A stretch of 64,000 nucleotides of DNA from positions 22,926 to 86,925 of the forward strand of contig CAVYTF010000026.1 in assembly GCA_963771435.1 (NCBI GenBank). The letters run 5' to 3'. A program made the translations under genes and the position numbers. The notes under the pieces were generated by a model. The model saw nothing but the letters and a program-made list of their open reading frames with translations. It had not been told where the DNA came from and ran no database searches. Shown here piece by piece: positions 34,773-43,135 of this stretch. Each line of letters begins with the position of its first letter. The stretch's first letter is position 1. This DNA comes from CAVYTF01 sp963771435 (lineage in GTDB: Bacteria; Bacteroidota; Bacteroidia; Chitinophagales; Chitinophagaceae).

Positions 34773-35798
34773 TGAAAAAATTTTGTCATTAGGATTATTT
34801 ATAAACCATGAACATCCTTCTAAAAATATACGTACTGTAGAAGACAGGCTTGCAGAGATCTTCCATAAAAGCCATATTAATATTATCACTTCTTCTGCAA
34901 AGTCAAAAAGAACAATAAGATTGATCGACAATATCAATGCGATCTTTAAAAACAAAAACCATTTTGATATAGCATTGATTCCCCTTTTTGGTACATGGCC
35001 AAGTTTTATATGGCAGGAGATCTTAACACGATTACTAAAATTGTTCAAAAAAAAATCATTCTTACAGTTCACGGCGGATCTATTCCTGCAAGGATGGATA
35101 AAAAACCTGCAAGGTTCTTAAAAGCATTAAAAAGATCAGATGTTATTACCTGCCCCTCGGAGTTTCTTCACCAGTATTTGATAGGGTTTAATATTCCCTC
35201 ACTTCTTATTCGAAATCCGGTAAATATTGCCGAATATAAATTTCAACAAAAAAAATTTTTACGCCCAAGGATCATATGGATGCGTGCTTTTGAAGATGTT
35301 TATAATCCTTCAATGGCCATACGCGTTGCTGCATTGCTCGCAAAAAAATATCGATCTTTTAAAATGGTCATGGCTGGCAAGGGCATCATGGAAAATGGCA
35401 TAAAACAAATGGCATTAGAATATGGATTAACTGATAAAATTATTTTCCCCGGATATATTAGTCTTCAGCAGAAAATAGCTTTTTCCAATGAATATGATAT
35501 TTATATCTGTACCAATTCTGTTGATAATGCGCCCGTAACTTTTATTGAATTCATGGCGCTCGGTTTGCCAATTGTTTCAACAAATGCGGGGGGCATCCCT
35601 TTCATCATTAAAGATGGTGAAACAGGGCTTCTTGCTGATGTTGATGATGATGCAGCTATGGTTGAACAAATTGAAAGACTGATAGAGGATTCTATCTTAT
35701 CCCAAAAAATGATCAGGAATGCATGTGAATATGCAAAACAATATGATGACAGGATAGTTGTAGAAAAATGGAAGGAAATTTTTGACAGGCTAAGTTAG
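34762..35798 (+). pseudogene. Family 4 glycosyltransferase, frameshifted at an A tract
   Basis: The first frame (ATG 34762, KNNEKILSLGLFINHEHPS) runs to KLFKKK at a run of nine A near 35042-35052. The family continuation IILTVHGGSIPARMDKKPARF follows in another frame, through TCPSEFL, RIIWMRAFEDVYNP and DNAPVTFIEFMALGLPIVSTNAGG (donor site) to the stop at 35798. One added A rejoins them into ~345 residues. The frames also overlap from 34995 to 35121. As drawn, the gene is split; sequencing error, decay or phase variation are all possible. Confidence 0.82.
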
Positions 35799-36815
35799 AT
35801 GATAAAAAAAGAGAGGGTAAGATTTGCTATTATAGGTTGCGGAAGAATTGCCCGTCGCCACGCCGAAGAAATTTTAAAAACAGGAGAGCTCGTTGCCGTT
35901 TGCGATATTGATAAAACCAAAGCTCTCTCGTTTGCCAAAACGGTTAACTCGCTGGCGTTTTTTGATCATGAAGATCTGATAAACAGCGAAAACGGGATTG
36001 ATGTAATTTCTATTTGCACACCCAACGGCCTTCACGCTGAACATACAATTGCTGCGCTTAATGCAGGCTTTCATGTTTTGTGTGAAAAGCCTATGGCAAT
36101 AAACACAAAGGATGCTGCCTGCATGATCGAAAGCGCTCAAAAAAACAGTCGTCATCTTTTTATAGTGAAACAAAACAGGTTTAACGAGGCGGTTTTGGAA
36201 GTAAAAAAACTATTGGATGAAAATAAGCTTGGGAAAGTGTACAGTTTTCAGCTAAGTTGTTTTTGGAACCGGGGCGCAGCTTACTATAAAGATAGCTGGC
36301 ATGGAAAAAAAGCCCTCGACGGAGGTACATTGTTCACCCAGTTCAGCCATTTTGTAGATATCCTCCAATGGTTTTTGGGAGATGTAAAAAATGTAAAAGC
36401 TCTTTTTGCCAATGCAGCGCACCAGGGAATAATTGAATTTGAAGATAGCGGCGCGGTTATGCTGCAAATGAAAAGCGGAGTGATCGGCACGCTCAATTAC
36501 ACGGTCAACAGCTACCAGGAAAACATGGAAGGCTCGTTCACCATTTTTGGAGAAAAAGGAACAGTGAAAATTGGCGGCCAGTATTTGAACAAAATACAAT
36601 ACCAACGGATAGAAGGCCTCACTATTAAGGAGGATTTGAAAGAAAGCGCTGCAAATGATTATGGTTTTTATAAAGGCAGCATGAGCAATCATGATAAAGT
36701 GTATGAAAATATTGTTGACGTTTTGCAAAACGGTGCGCCTGTTTCTGTGAACGCTTATGATGGATTGAAAACAGTTGAGATCATTGAAAAAATTTATGCC
36801 TCGGCAGCAGAATAA
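35799..36815 (+). CDS. Gfo/Idh/MocA oxidoreductase, WbpB/WlbA-like
   Basis: 338 residues. Rossmann motif IIGCGRIARRHAEEI, EKPMAIN near residue 98, and VKQNRFNEAV. The segment YYKDSWHGKKALDGGTLFTQFSHFVD is typical of the WlbA/WbpB branch, which oxidises C3 of UDP-N-acetylglucosaminuronic acid before transamination. It starts at the base after the GT4 stop and is followed, past array C, by a DegT aminotransferase, the usual partner. The UDP-GlcNAc 6-dehydrogenase needed for that pathway is not in the window. Confidence 0.87.
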   Translation: MIKKERVRFAIIGCGRIARRHAEEILKTGELVAVCDIDKTKALSFAKTVNSLAFFDHEDLINSENGIDVISICTPNGLHAEHTIAALNAGFHVLCEKPMAINTKDAACMIESAQKNSRHLFIVKQNRFNEAVLEVKKLLDENKLGKVYSFQLSCFWNRGAAYYKDSWHGKKALDGGTLFTQFSHFVDILQWFLGDVKNVKALFANAAHQGIIEFEDSGAVMLQMKSGVIGTLNYTVNSYQENMEGSFTIFGEKGTVKIGGQYLNKIQYQRIEGLTIKEDLKESAANDYGFYKGSMSNHDKVYENIVDVLQNGAPVSVNAYDGLKTVEIIEKIYASAAE

Positions 36816-36816
36816 A

Positions 36817-37047
36817 GCATGCTTTTTAACGCAAAAACGGTCGTTGAAACCAAAAAAATGGTCATGGAAATGATTTCCAGTAGCACGGAAATAATTTCCG
36901 TGCTACTTTTTAAGGCAAAAAGGGTCATGAAAACTCGAAAAAGGGTCATTGAAACGGTTTTCGGTACCACGGAAATGATTTCCGTGTTAGCTTTTAGCGC
37001 AAAAGTGGTCACGGAAATGGTTTTTCCTACCCTGCAAATGATTTTTC
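36817..37047. repeat. Array C: eleven 21-base units with palindromes
   Basis: Ten contiguous 21-base units (36837-37046) preceded by a partial unit. Units fall into types: GGTCATGGAAATG or GGTCATTGAAACG, CACGGAAATGATTTCC, and GTGCTAC or GTGTTAG with CTTTTTA-GCAAAA. The order repeats with period four or so. Two palindromes cross unit borders (36879-36907 and 36968-36986). Located between the Gfo/Idh and DegT genes; no start-bearing ORF with a recognisable product. Confidence 0.85.
36879..36911 (+). terminator. Perfect 14-bp hairpin followed by T run (within array C)
   Basis: AGTAGCACGGAAAT (36879-36892) and its exact reverse complement (36894-36907) flank a single A and are followed by TTTTT (36907-36911). 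The shape fits an intrinsic terminator for the Gfo/Idh gene, although the loop as written is too short, so the inner pairs would open. A smaller relative, CACGGAAAT-G-ATTTCCGTG, lies at 36968-36986. It may instead be a protein-binding palindrome. Confidence 0.5.
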
Positions 37048-37091
37048 CTATCGGAAAAAGGTCGTGTATTCCAATAAATGCATAATAAAAG

Positions 37092-38328
37092 ATGAAAATT
37101 CCCTTTTCTCCGCCTTTTATTGATGATGAGGTAAAGCGGGAAGTAATGGACACCCTGAACAGCGGTTGGATAACTACCGGTCCAAAAGTGAAATTGCTGG
37201 AAGAAGAAGTGGCATCTTTTTGCGGAGTGGAAGCCGCGTTGGGAGTAAACTCTGCCACTTCTGCCCTTATGCTGGCGTTGCATTGGTGGGGCATAAAAAA
37301 AGGCGATGAGGTAATTATTCCGGCATATACTTATTGTGCAACTGCGCTCGCAGTGATGCATGTGGGCGGAACCCCCGTGATGGTAGACGTGGATGAAGAT
37401 TTTAATATTGATGTAAAAAAGATAGCGGAAGCCATTACTGCAAAAACGAAAGCAATAATAACTGTGGATCTTGCGGGATGGCCCTGTGACTATGACGCAA
37501 TAAATGGTTTAATAAATGATGAAGAAGTAAAGAAAAAATTTGTAGCTGCCAATGATGAGCAGAAAGCGTTGGGGAGATTATTGGTTATGGCTGACGCTGC
37601 GCATTCGATCGGCGCTATTTACAAAAATAAAAAAAGCGGCACGCTTGCAGATATTACTGTTTTTTCTTTTCATGCAGTAAAAAACGTAACGACGGCAGAA
37701 GGGGGGATGATCTGTTTGAATATGCCGCAACCTTTTAACAATAAAGAAATTTATAGCACGTTTCGTTTGTGGAGCCTGAACGGGCAAACGAAAGACGCTT
37801 TTAGTAAAACGGTTTCAGGTGGGTGGAAATATGATATCGTGTATCCCGGTTTTAAAATAAATTTACCTGACGTACTTGCTGCCATTGGCTTAGCGCAGTT
37901 TAGAAAATACAAGGGTAATTTGTTGGTTGAGCGAAAAAGAGTTTTTGATATATATGACACTTCTTTTGCCGAACACGAATGGGCAATTCTACCGCCATTT
38001 CATAAAATAGATTGTTCATCCTCATTTCATATCTATCCTTTAAGAATTAAGGATGCGACTGAAACGCAACGCGACGAGATCATTGATAGCATAAGTAAGA
38101 AAGGAGTTTCGGTAAATGTACATTTCAGGCCATTGCCCACACTTAGCATTTTTAAAGAAATGGGCTTTAATATTGAAGATTATCCGCGATCTTATATTCA
38201 ATATGCCAATGAAGATCTCTTTGCCGATTTATCCGCAATTATCTGATGAGGATTGTAAAATAGTTGTCAGTTCAGTAATAGAAGCTGTGACAGCTTTAAA
38301 TCATGAAAGAAGTGATTCGTTTTTTTGA
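37092..38328 (+). pseudogene. DegT/DnrJ aminotransferase (PglE/WbpE-like), frameshifted near the 3' end
   Basis: ATG 37092. SPPFIDDEVKREVMDTLNSGWITTGPKVKLLEE is the family start, and the PLP lysine sits in FSFHAVKNVTTAEGG (near residue 196). The first frame reads YIQYANEDLFADL and stops at 38246. One base removed near 38207-38213 gives YANEISLPIYPQLSDEDCKIV, the normal DegT ending, to 38328. The loss affects only the last ~40 residues, so the stopped product might still fold. Between a WbpB-like gene and a PglC/PglF pair, it could make a 3-amino uronate or the 4-amino sugar of a diNAcBac-like route. Confidence 0.83.
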
Positions 38329-38923
38329 TATGGTTTTTGCTTTGATTGGATTGCTCTTGCTTTCTCCATTCCTGGTGATTATTATTATTTTAATAAAGCT
38401 TGATTCCAAAGGCCCTGCAATTTTTTTTCAAAAAAGAGTAGGAAAGGACAATAAGGATTTTGTTATGTATAAATTCAGGACGATGCGAATAAATACAGAA
38501 CATAAAAGTGCATTAACAATAGGTAAGGATGATCGGATCACAAGGATGGGGAAGTTTTTACGAGAATACAAATTAGATGAATTACCTCAACTTTGGAATG
38601 TATTAAAGGGAGAAATGAGTATTGTAGGGCCAAGGCCGGAAGTTAGAAAGTTTGTGGATCACTATAACGATGAACAAAAGAAAATATTAACGGTTACGCC
38701 AGGTATAACAGACTATGCTTCAATATTATTCAAGAACGAAAATGAACTTTTAATGACAGTAGAAAATCCTGAAGCTTTTTACCTAAGTGAAATAATGCCT
38801 ATTAAAATAGCATTAAATCAGAAATATATTTCAAATTCAAGCTTCAAGGTCTACTTTTTAATTATCTTTAACACTTGTTTCTCAGTTGTAAAAAGGCGAA
38901 GTCCTTTACAAATCTATCCTTAG
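38303..38923 (+). CDS. Bacterial sugar transferase, initiating phosphoglycosyltransferase
   Basis: 206 residues. One N-terminal membrane helix (FFDMVFALIGLLLLSPFLVI) followed by the PglC/WcaJ core: IFFQKRVGKDNKDFVMYKFRTM, then LDELPQLWNVLKGEMSIVGPRP (catalytic Asp-Glu) and TPGITDYAS. It moves a phospho-sugar from UDP-sugar to undecaprenyl phosphate, starting each repeat unit. It lies directly before the FlaA1-type dehydratase, matching PglC-PglF gene neighbourhoods. The start overlaps the restored DegT tail by 26 bases. Confidence 0.92.
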   Translation: MKEVIRFFDMVFALIGLLLLSPFLVIIIILIKLDSKGPAIFFQKRVGKDNKDFVMYKFRTMRINTEHKSALTIGKDDRITRMGKFLREYKLDELPQLWNVLKGEMSIVGPRPEVRKFVDHYNDEQKKILTVTPGITDYASILFKNENELLMTVENPEAFYLSEIMPIKIALNQKYISNSSFKVYFLIIFNTCFSVVKRRSPLQIYP

Positions 38924-38943
38924 TGCCTCAATAAAATAAAGCT

Positions 38944-40929
38944 TTGAAAGAATTTAGAAGATTTTTGCTAAAGAAGCATATCGCACCCAAATGGCTGATT
39001 TTTATATTAGATCTCCTGATTTGCATTTTTTCTATTGTCTATGCCAATTATTTAGTAGAAGACGTTCACTCGATCTCAATAACTAATCTCGTCTTTTGGT
39101 ATATGGTATCTATAACGGGTATTCTAAATTGCATCTTTTTTTCTATTTTAAGAACTTACGACGGTATAATTAGGTTTTCGGATTTTCAGGAAGCATTAAG
39201 AAGCATCAGTGCTGTGTTTTGTTCTTTCATAAGCATGCTTATTTTAAATATAGTTCTTGTTATTCTCAAAATACCCCCTTTCATTTCCACTTCTGCCTTA
39301 TTTATTTATTTTTTTATTGGAGCATTTCTCATTTTTGGTTACAGGCTGCTTGTAAAATCATTATATAATGCTAGTCTTAATGAAGGCAATGTAACACCTG
39401 TAGTTATTTGTGGCGCTGGCTTAAATGCTTCTTTATTTGTAAAAACAATTGAGCAAATTTCCAATGGTACTTATAAAGTGAAAGCATTTATTGATGATGA
39501 TGAAAAACTGATCGGTAAAACAATCGATAATTTGAAAATATTTTCTTACGCCAATTTGCATGACATCCTTTATTCCTACAATGTACAAATGCTTTTTTTT
39601 GCCAGTCAAAATGTGGATGTGCATATAAAAAATAAAGTAGTGGATGAATGCCTTCTTATGCACGTGAAAGTGATGAACATTCCGCCCATTCATAATTGGA
39701 TGAAAGGCAATCTCAATATTAATCAATTACAGGAAGTTAAGATAGAAGAGCTGCTTAACAGGCCTACTATTGAATTGAGAAATGAGAACATGGTTAATGA
39801 ACTACGCCATAAACGCATATTAATTACCGGTGCCGCAGGCTCTATTGGAAGTGAACTTGCAAGACAAATTGCGAGTATTTATCCTTCTTCTTTGATCATT
39901 TGTGATCAAACAGAGACAGGATTATATGATGTTGAATATAGTTTACAAAAAGAATTTAAGCTGGGTAATGCTTTACAGGTTTTTCTTGGTGATGTAAAGG
40001 ATGAAAGCTCAATGAAACAAATGTTTGAATTGTACAAGCCAAACATTATTTTTCATGCTGCAGCATATAAGCACGTGTCAATGATGGAAAAACATCCTTG
40101 TGAAGCCATTCGTAATAATGTATTAGGTTCAAAAATTTTAGCTGACTTATCGCAGATGTATGAAGTGGAAAGGTTTGTGCTGGTTTCTACAGATAAAGCC
40201 ATTAATCCTGCCAATATAATGGGCGCATCAAAGCGTATTGCTGAAATTTATTGCCATTCTTTGCATGGCCGCAACTTAGAAATAAATGAGCATCCTTATG
40301 TTTATCAACTCCATGGCAACCATCAGCGAAAACGGACAAAGTTCATAACCACACGTTTTGGAAATGTATTAGGTTCCAACGGTTCCGTGATTCCCAGGTT
40401 TCAGCAACAGATCGCCAATGGTGGGCCTGTAACAGTAACACATCCCGAGATCATCCGTTTCTTTATGACCATCCCCGAAGCCTGCTCTCTTGTGTTAGAA
40501 GCAGCGATTATGGGCAATGGCGGCGAAGTATTTTTGTTTGATATGGGCGAGCCTGTGAAGATTTTAGACCTTGCCAAAAAGATGATATGGTTAAGCGGGC
40601 ACGAACCAGGAAAAGATATTGAAATACATTTTACGGGTTTGCGGCCAGGCGAAAAATTATATGAGGAACTGCTCAATAAACATGAAGAAGTTGTGCCTAC
40701 GCATCATAAAAAAATATTGATCGCAAAAGTAATTGAGTACGATTTTGAAAAAATCTCCTCCAGCATTGATAAGTTACTTTCTTTTGCCGATAATAATAAC
40801 GAGGAAGCTCTTGTAAAACAAATAAAACACATAGTGCCGGAATATTTTTCCACCAATACGGTTTATAGAGAAATGATTGAAAAAGATTCTCCAATAATTG
40901 CCCACCTCGCTTCTCCTTCTTATGTATAG
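38944..40929 (+). CDS. FlaA1/PglF/CapD-type UDP-GlcNAc 4,6-dehydratase with membrane domain
   Basis: 661 residues from TTG 38944. Four membrane helices (about 10-145), a first Rossmann domain (PVVICGAGLNASLFV near 155) and the catalytic SDR domain: ILITGAAGSIGSELARQI (near 292), AAYKHVSMMEKHP and FVLVSTDKAINPANIMGASKR. Here Thr-Asp-Lys and Met replace the usual SDR Tyr, as in PglF. It makes UDP-4-keto-6-deoxy-GlcNAc, the substrate for a DegT aminotransferase. This is the only nucleotide-sugar 4,6-dehydratase in the window and the likely entry to the amino-deoxy and nonulosonic sugars. Confidence 0.93.
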   Translation: MKEFRRFLLKKHIAPKWLIFILDLLICIFSIVYANYLVEDVHSISITNLVFWYMVSITGILNCIFFSILRTYDGIIRFSDFQEALRSISAVFCSFISMLILNIVLVILKIPPFISTSALFIYFFIGAFLIFGYRLLVKSLYNASLNEGNVTPVVICGAGLNASLFVKTIEQISNGTYKVKAFIDDDEKLIGKTIDNLKIFSYANLHDILYSYNVQMLFFASQNVDVHIKNKVVDECLLMHVKVMNIPPIHNWMKGNLNINQLQEVKIEELLNRPTIELRNENMVNELRHKRILITGAAGSIGSELARQIASIYPSSLIICDQTETGLYDVEYSLQKEFKLGNALQVFLGDVKDESSMKQMFELYKPNIIFHAAAYKHVSMMEKHPCEAIRNNVLGSKILADLSQMYEVERFVLVSTDKAINPANIMGASKRIAEIYCHSLHGRNLEINEHPYVYQLHGNHQRKRTKFITTRFGNVLGSNGSVIPRFQQQIANGGPVTVTHPEIIRFFMTIPEACSLVLEAAIMGNGGEVFLFDMGEPVKILDLAKKMIWLSGHEPGKDIEIHFTGLRPGEKLYEELLNKHEEVVPTHHKKILIAKVIEYDFEKISSSIDKLLSFADNNNEEALVKQIKHIVPEYFSTNTVYREMIEKDSPIIAHLASPSYV

Positions 40930-40956
40930 CTTAATGCTAATGCTTATTTTTGTTTC

Positions 40957-41700
40957 ATGACCTTAAATCCTTTCCGCTCGCGTAAGATAAAACCTGACCT
41001 TTCTTTTATTGGCGTTGATATGCATTCTCACCTGCTTCCCGGCTTGGATGACGGGTTGCAGGCTTTAGAACAGACTTTAAAATTTGTAAAGGAATTATAC
41101 CTGTTGGGATATACAAAACTGATCTGCACACCGCATGTCATTTCAGATATGTACCCAAATTCTCCCCAAACAATTTTACCGAAGCTACAGTTGGTCCGCG
41201 ATGCCTTAAAAGAAAATAATATTCCTGTAGAAATTGAGGCTGCAGCCGAATATATGGTTGACAATGACTTTGAAATGAGCATCGAAAACAATGAACCACT
41301 GCTCACTTTTGGCAAAAATCTTATTTTAATTGAAATGTCTTATGCAGTGGCTTCCTCAAACATTGAGAAAGTTATTTTTGATTTGCGCTTAAAGGGCCTC
41401 CATCCCGTTCTGGCGCATCCTGAGCGGTATAATTATTACTTGAACGATTTTGAAAAATACCAAAGGTTTATAGATATGGGGTGTTTAATACAAATAAACC
41501 TTTTATCGTTGTTAGGTTATTATGGAAAACCAATAAAAAAGACCGCCGAAAAATTATTAAAGAACAATATGGTTGACCTCTTAGGAACCGACATGCACCA
41601 TGAAAACCACTTGCGGGCTTTAAAAGAACTAGCCTCCCAAAAAAGCTTTTATAAACTATTTGAGAATATCACCATAAGGAATAAAGCCATTCTAGTGTAA
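40957..41700 (+). CDS. PHP-type tyrosine-protein phosphatase (CpsB/YwqE)
   Basis: 247 residues. The metal-binding PHP signature DMHSHLLPGLDDG lies at residues 20-32. KLICTPHVISDMYPN, ILIEMSYAV, PVLAHPERYNYY and LLGTDMHHENH supply the other His/Asp/Glu ligands. It dephosphorylates BY-kinases and should reverse autophosphorylation of the Wzc-type kinase at 938. It is the last rightward gene of the polysaccharide locus and is followed at once by array D. Confidence 0.9.
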   Translation: MTLNPFRSRKIKPDLSFIGVDMHSHLLPGLDDGLQALEQTLKFVKELYLLGYTKLICTPHVISDMYPNSPQTILPKLQLVRDALKENNIPVEIEAAAEYMVDNDFEMSIENNEPLLTFGKNLILIEMSYAVASSNIEKVIFDLRLKGLHPVLAHPERYNYYLNDFEKYQRFIDMGCLIQINLLSLLGYYGKPIKKTAEKLLKNNMVDLLGTDMHHENHLRALKELASQKSFYKLFENITIRNKAILV

Positions 41701-41715
41701 ACTGTTTCTGCCCTT

Positions 41716-41841
41716 TTCTTCCCAAATTGTGCCCCCTTTCTTCCCAATTCTGCCCCTTTTCTTCAAAATTCCGCCCCTTTCTTCCCAAATTTTGCCCCTT
41801 TTTTCCCAAATTCTGCCCCTTTATTTTAATATTTTGCCCCT
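41716..41841. repeat. Array D: six 21-base repeats at a convergent junction
   Basis: Exactly six contiguous 21-base units, each ending TTCTGCCCCT or a close variant (TTGTGCCCCC, TTCCGCCCCT, TTTTGCCCCT) after TTCTTCCCAA, TTCTTCAAAA or similar, preceded by a partial unit. The plus strand is almost pure pyrimidine. It fills the whole gap between the stop codons of the phosphatase (plus) and YchF (minus), so it may serve as a bidirectional 3' boundary. No indels. Confidence 0.9.
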
Positions 41842-41844
41842 TAT

Positions 41845-42942
41845 TTACACGTTAAACCGGAAATGCATGATGTCTCCGTCCTCAACCAGGTAATCTTTGC
41901 CCTGAACTGCTAATTTTCCGGCATCGCGGCAGGCGGCTTCGCTGCCAAGCGACACAAAATCGTTGTATTTTATCACTTCCGCGCGTATAAATCCCTTCTC
42001 AAAATCAGTATGTATCACGCCTGCGGCCTGTGGCGCCAACATTCCCTTCGTTATTGTCCATGCCCTCACTTCCTGCACGCCCGCTGTGAAGTAAGTTGCC
42101 AGGTTTAGGATCTTATAAGTCGATTTTATCAGCCTTGCCACGCCACTTTCGTGCAGGCCCATGTCTTCGAGGAACAATTGCCTGTCTTCATAGCTCTCCA
42201 TCACGGCAATTTCGCTTTCAATTTCCGCGCTGATGAACAAAACCTCGGCTTTTTCACCTTTAATTGCTTCTTTTAATGCCGTGGTGTGCCTGTTTCCCTG
42301 CACAACACTTTTTTCATCCACGTTGCACACGTAAATAACGGGCTTCATGGTCAGCAAAAACAGGTCATCCACGTGTTTTGCCTTGTCTTCTTTGCTCATT
42401 TCAAAACCTCTTGCGTTTTTTCCCTGCTCCAAATGCGCTTTCAAGCCGCGAAGCACATCCAAACTTGCCGCAGCGTCCTTATCCGTCTTCGCCATTTTCT
42501 CATTTTTGGATAATTTTCTATCAACAGTGTCCAGATCTTTCAACTGAAGCTCCGTATCAATGATCTCTTTGTCGCTTACCGGATCAATTTTGCCATCAAC
42601 ATGGATCACATTGTCATCATCAAAGCAGCGGAGCACATGAATGATGGCATCTGTGGCTCTAATATTTCCTAAGAATTGGTTTCCCAGCCCTTCTCCCTTA
42701 CTTGCTCCTTTCACAAGGCCTGCTATATCTACAATTTCCACCGTAGTAGGCACCACTTTGTTTGGTTTCACCAATTTCTCCAGCACGATGAGCCTTTCAT
42801 CGGGCACGGTTATTACGCCGATGTTCGGTTCTATCGTGCAAAAAGGAAAATTTGCCGCCTGTGCTTTTGCATTGCTCAATGCATTGAACAAAGTTGATTT
42901 GCCAACGTTCGGCAACCCTACGATCCCTGCCTGTAAAGCCAT
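41845..42942 (-). CDS. ychF: YchF/Obg-family ATPase
   Basis: 365 residues, normal length. P-loop GLPNVGKST (residues 9-17), switch region DIAGLVKGASKGEGLGNQFL, specificity motif CNVDE (NxxE type, which gives ATP preference), and the C-terminal TGS domain ending VEDGDIMHFRFNV. A conserved ribosome-associated factor linked to stress responses. Monocistronic on the minus strand; divergent from the next gene with an AT-rich, 193-base spacer. Confidence 0.96.
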   Translation of the reverse strand: MALQAGIVGLPNVGKSTLFNALSNAKAQAANFPFCTIEPNIGVITVPDERLIVLEKLVKPNKVVPTTVEIVDIAGLVKGASKGEGLGNQFLGNIRATDAIIHVLRCFDDDNVIHVDGKIDPVSDKEIIDTELQLKDLDTVDRKLSKNEKMAKTDKDAAASLDVLRGLKAHLEQGKNARGFEMSKEDKAKHVDDLFLLTMKPVIYVCNVDEKSVVQGNRHTTALKEAIKGEKAEVLFISAEIESEIAVMESYEDRQLFLEDMGLHESGVARLIKSTYKILNLATYFTAGVQEVRAWTITKGMLAPQAAGVIHTDFEKGFIRAEVIKYNDFVSLGSEAACRDAGKLAVQGKDYLVEDGDIMHFRFNV

Positions 42943-42954
42943 ATTTTAATTATG

Positions 42955-43123
42955 AATGATGAGTTATGAATTATGAATTTTGAAACTGCTTATTATTTTG
43001 CTGCACTTATTGAAGCAAAGGCGTGATAAACTATATTGTAATGTTGTATTTTTAATTTTTTATTTGAAGGCGCAAAGATAGTCTTCGCAATAACTCATCA
43101 TTCATCATTCATAACTCATCATT
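42955..43123. repeat. Inverted repeat flanking an AT-rich promoter spacer
   Basis: AATGATGAGTTATGAAT (42955-42971) recurs as its exact reverse complement at 43107-43123, between the divergent ychF and spmAB-like genes. Related strings (ATTCATAATTC, ATCATTCATAAC) also occur near 28800 and 51665, so this is a dispersed AT-rich motif. It could be a pair of regulator sites or a miniature repeat element. Confidence 0.55.
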
Positions 43124-43135
43124 TATATTTATTAA

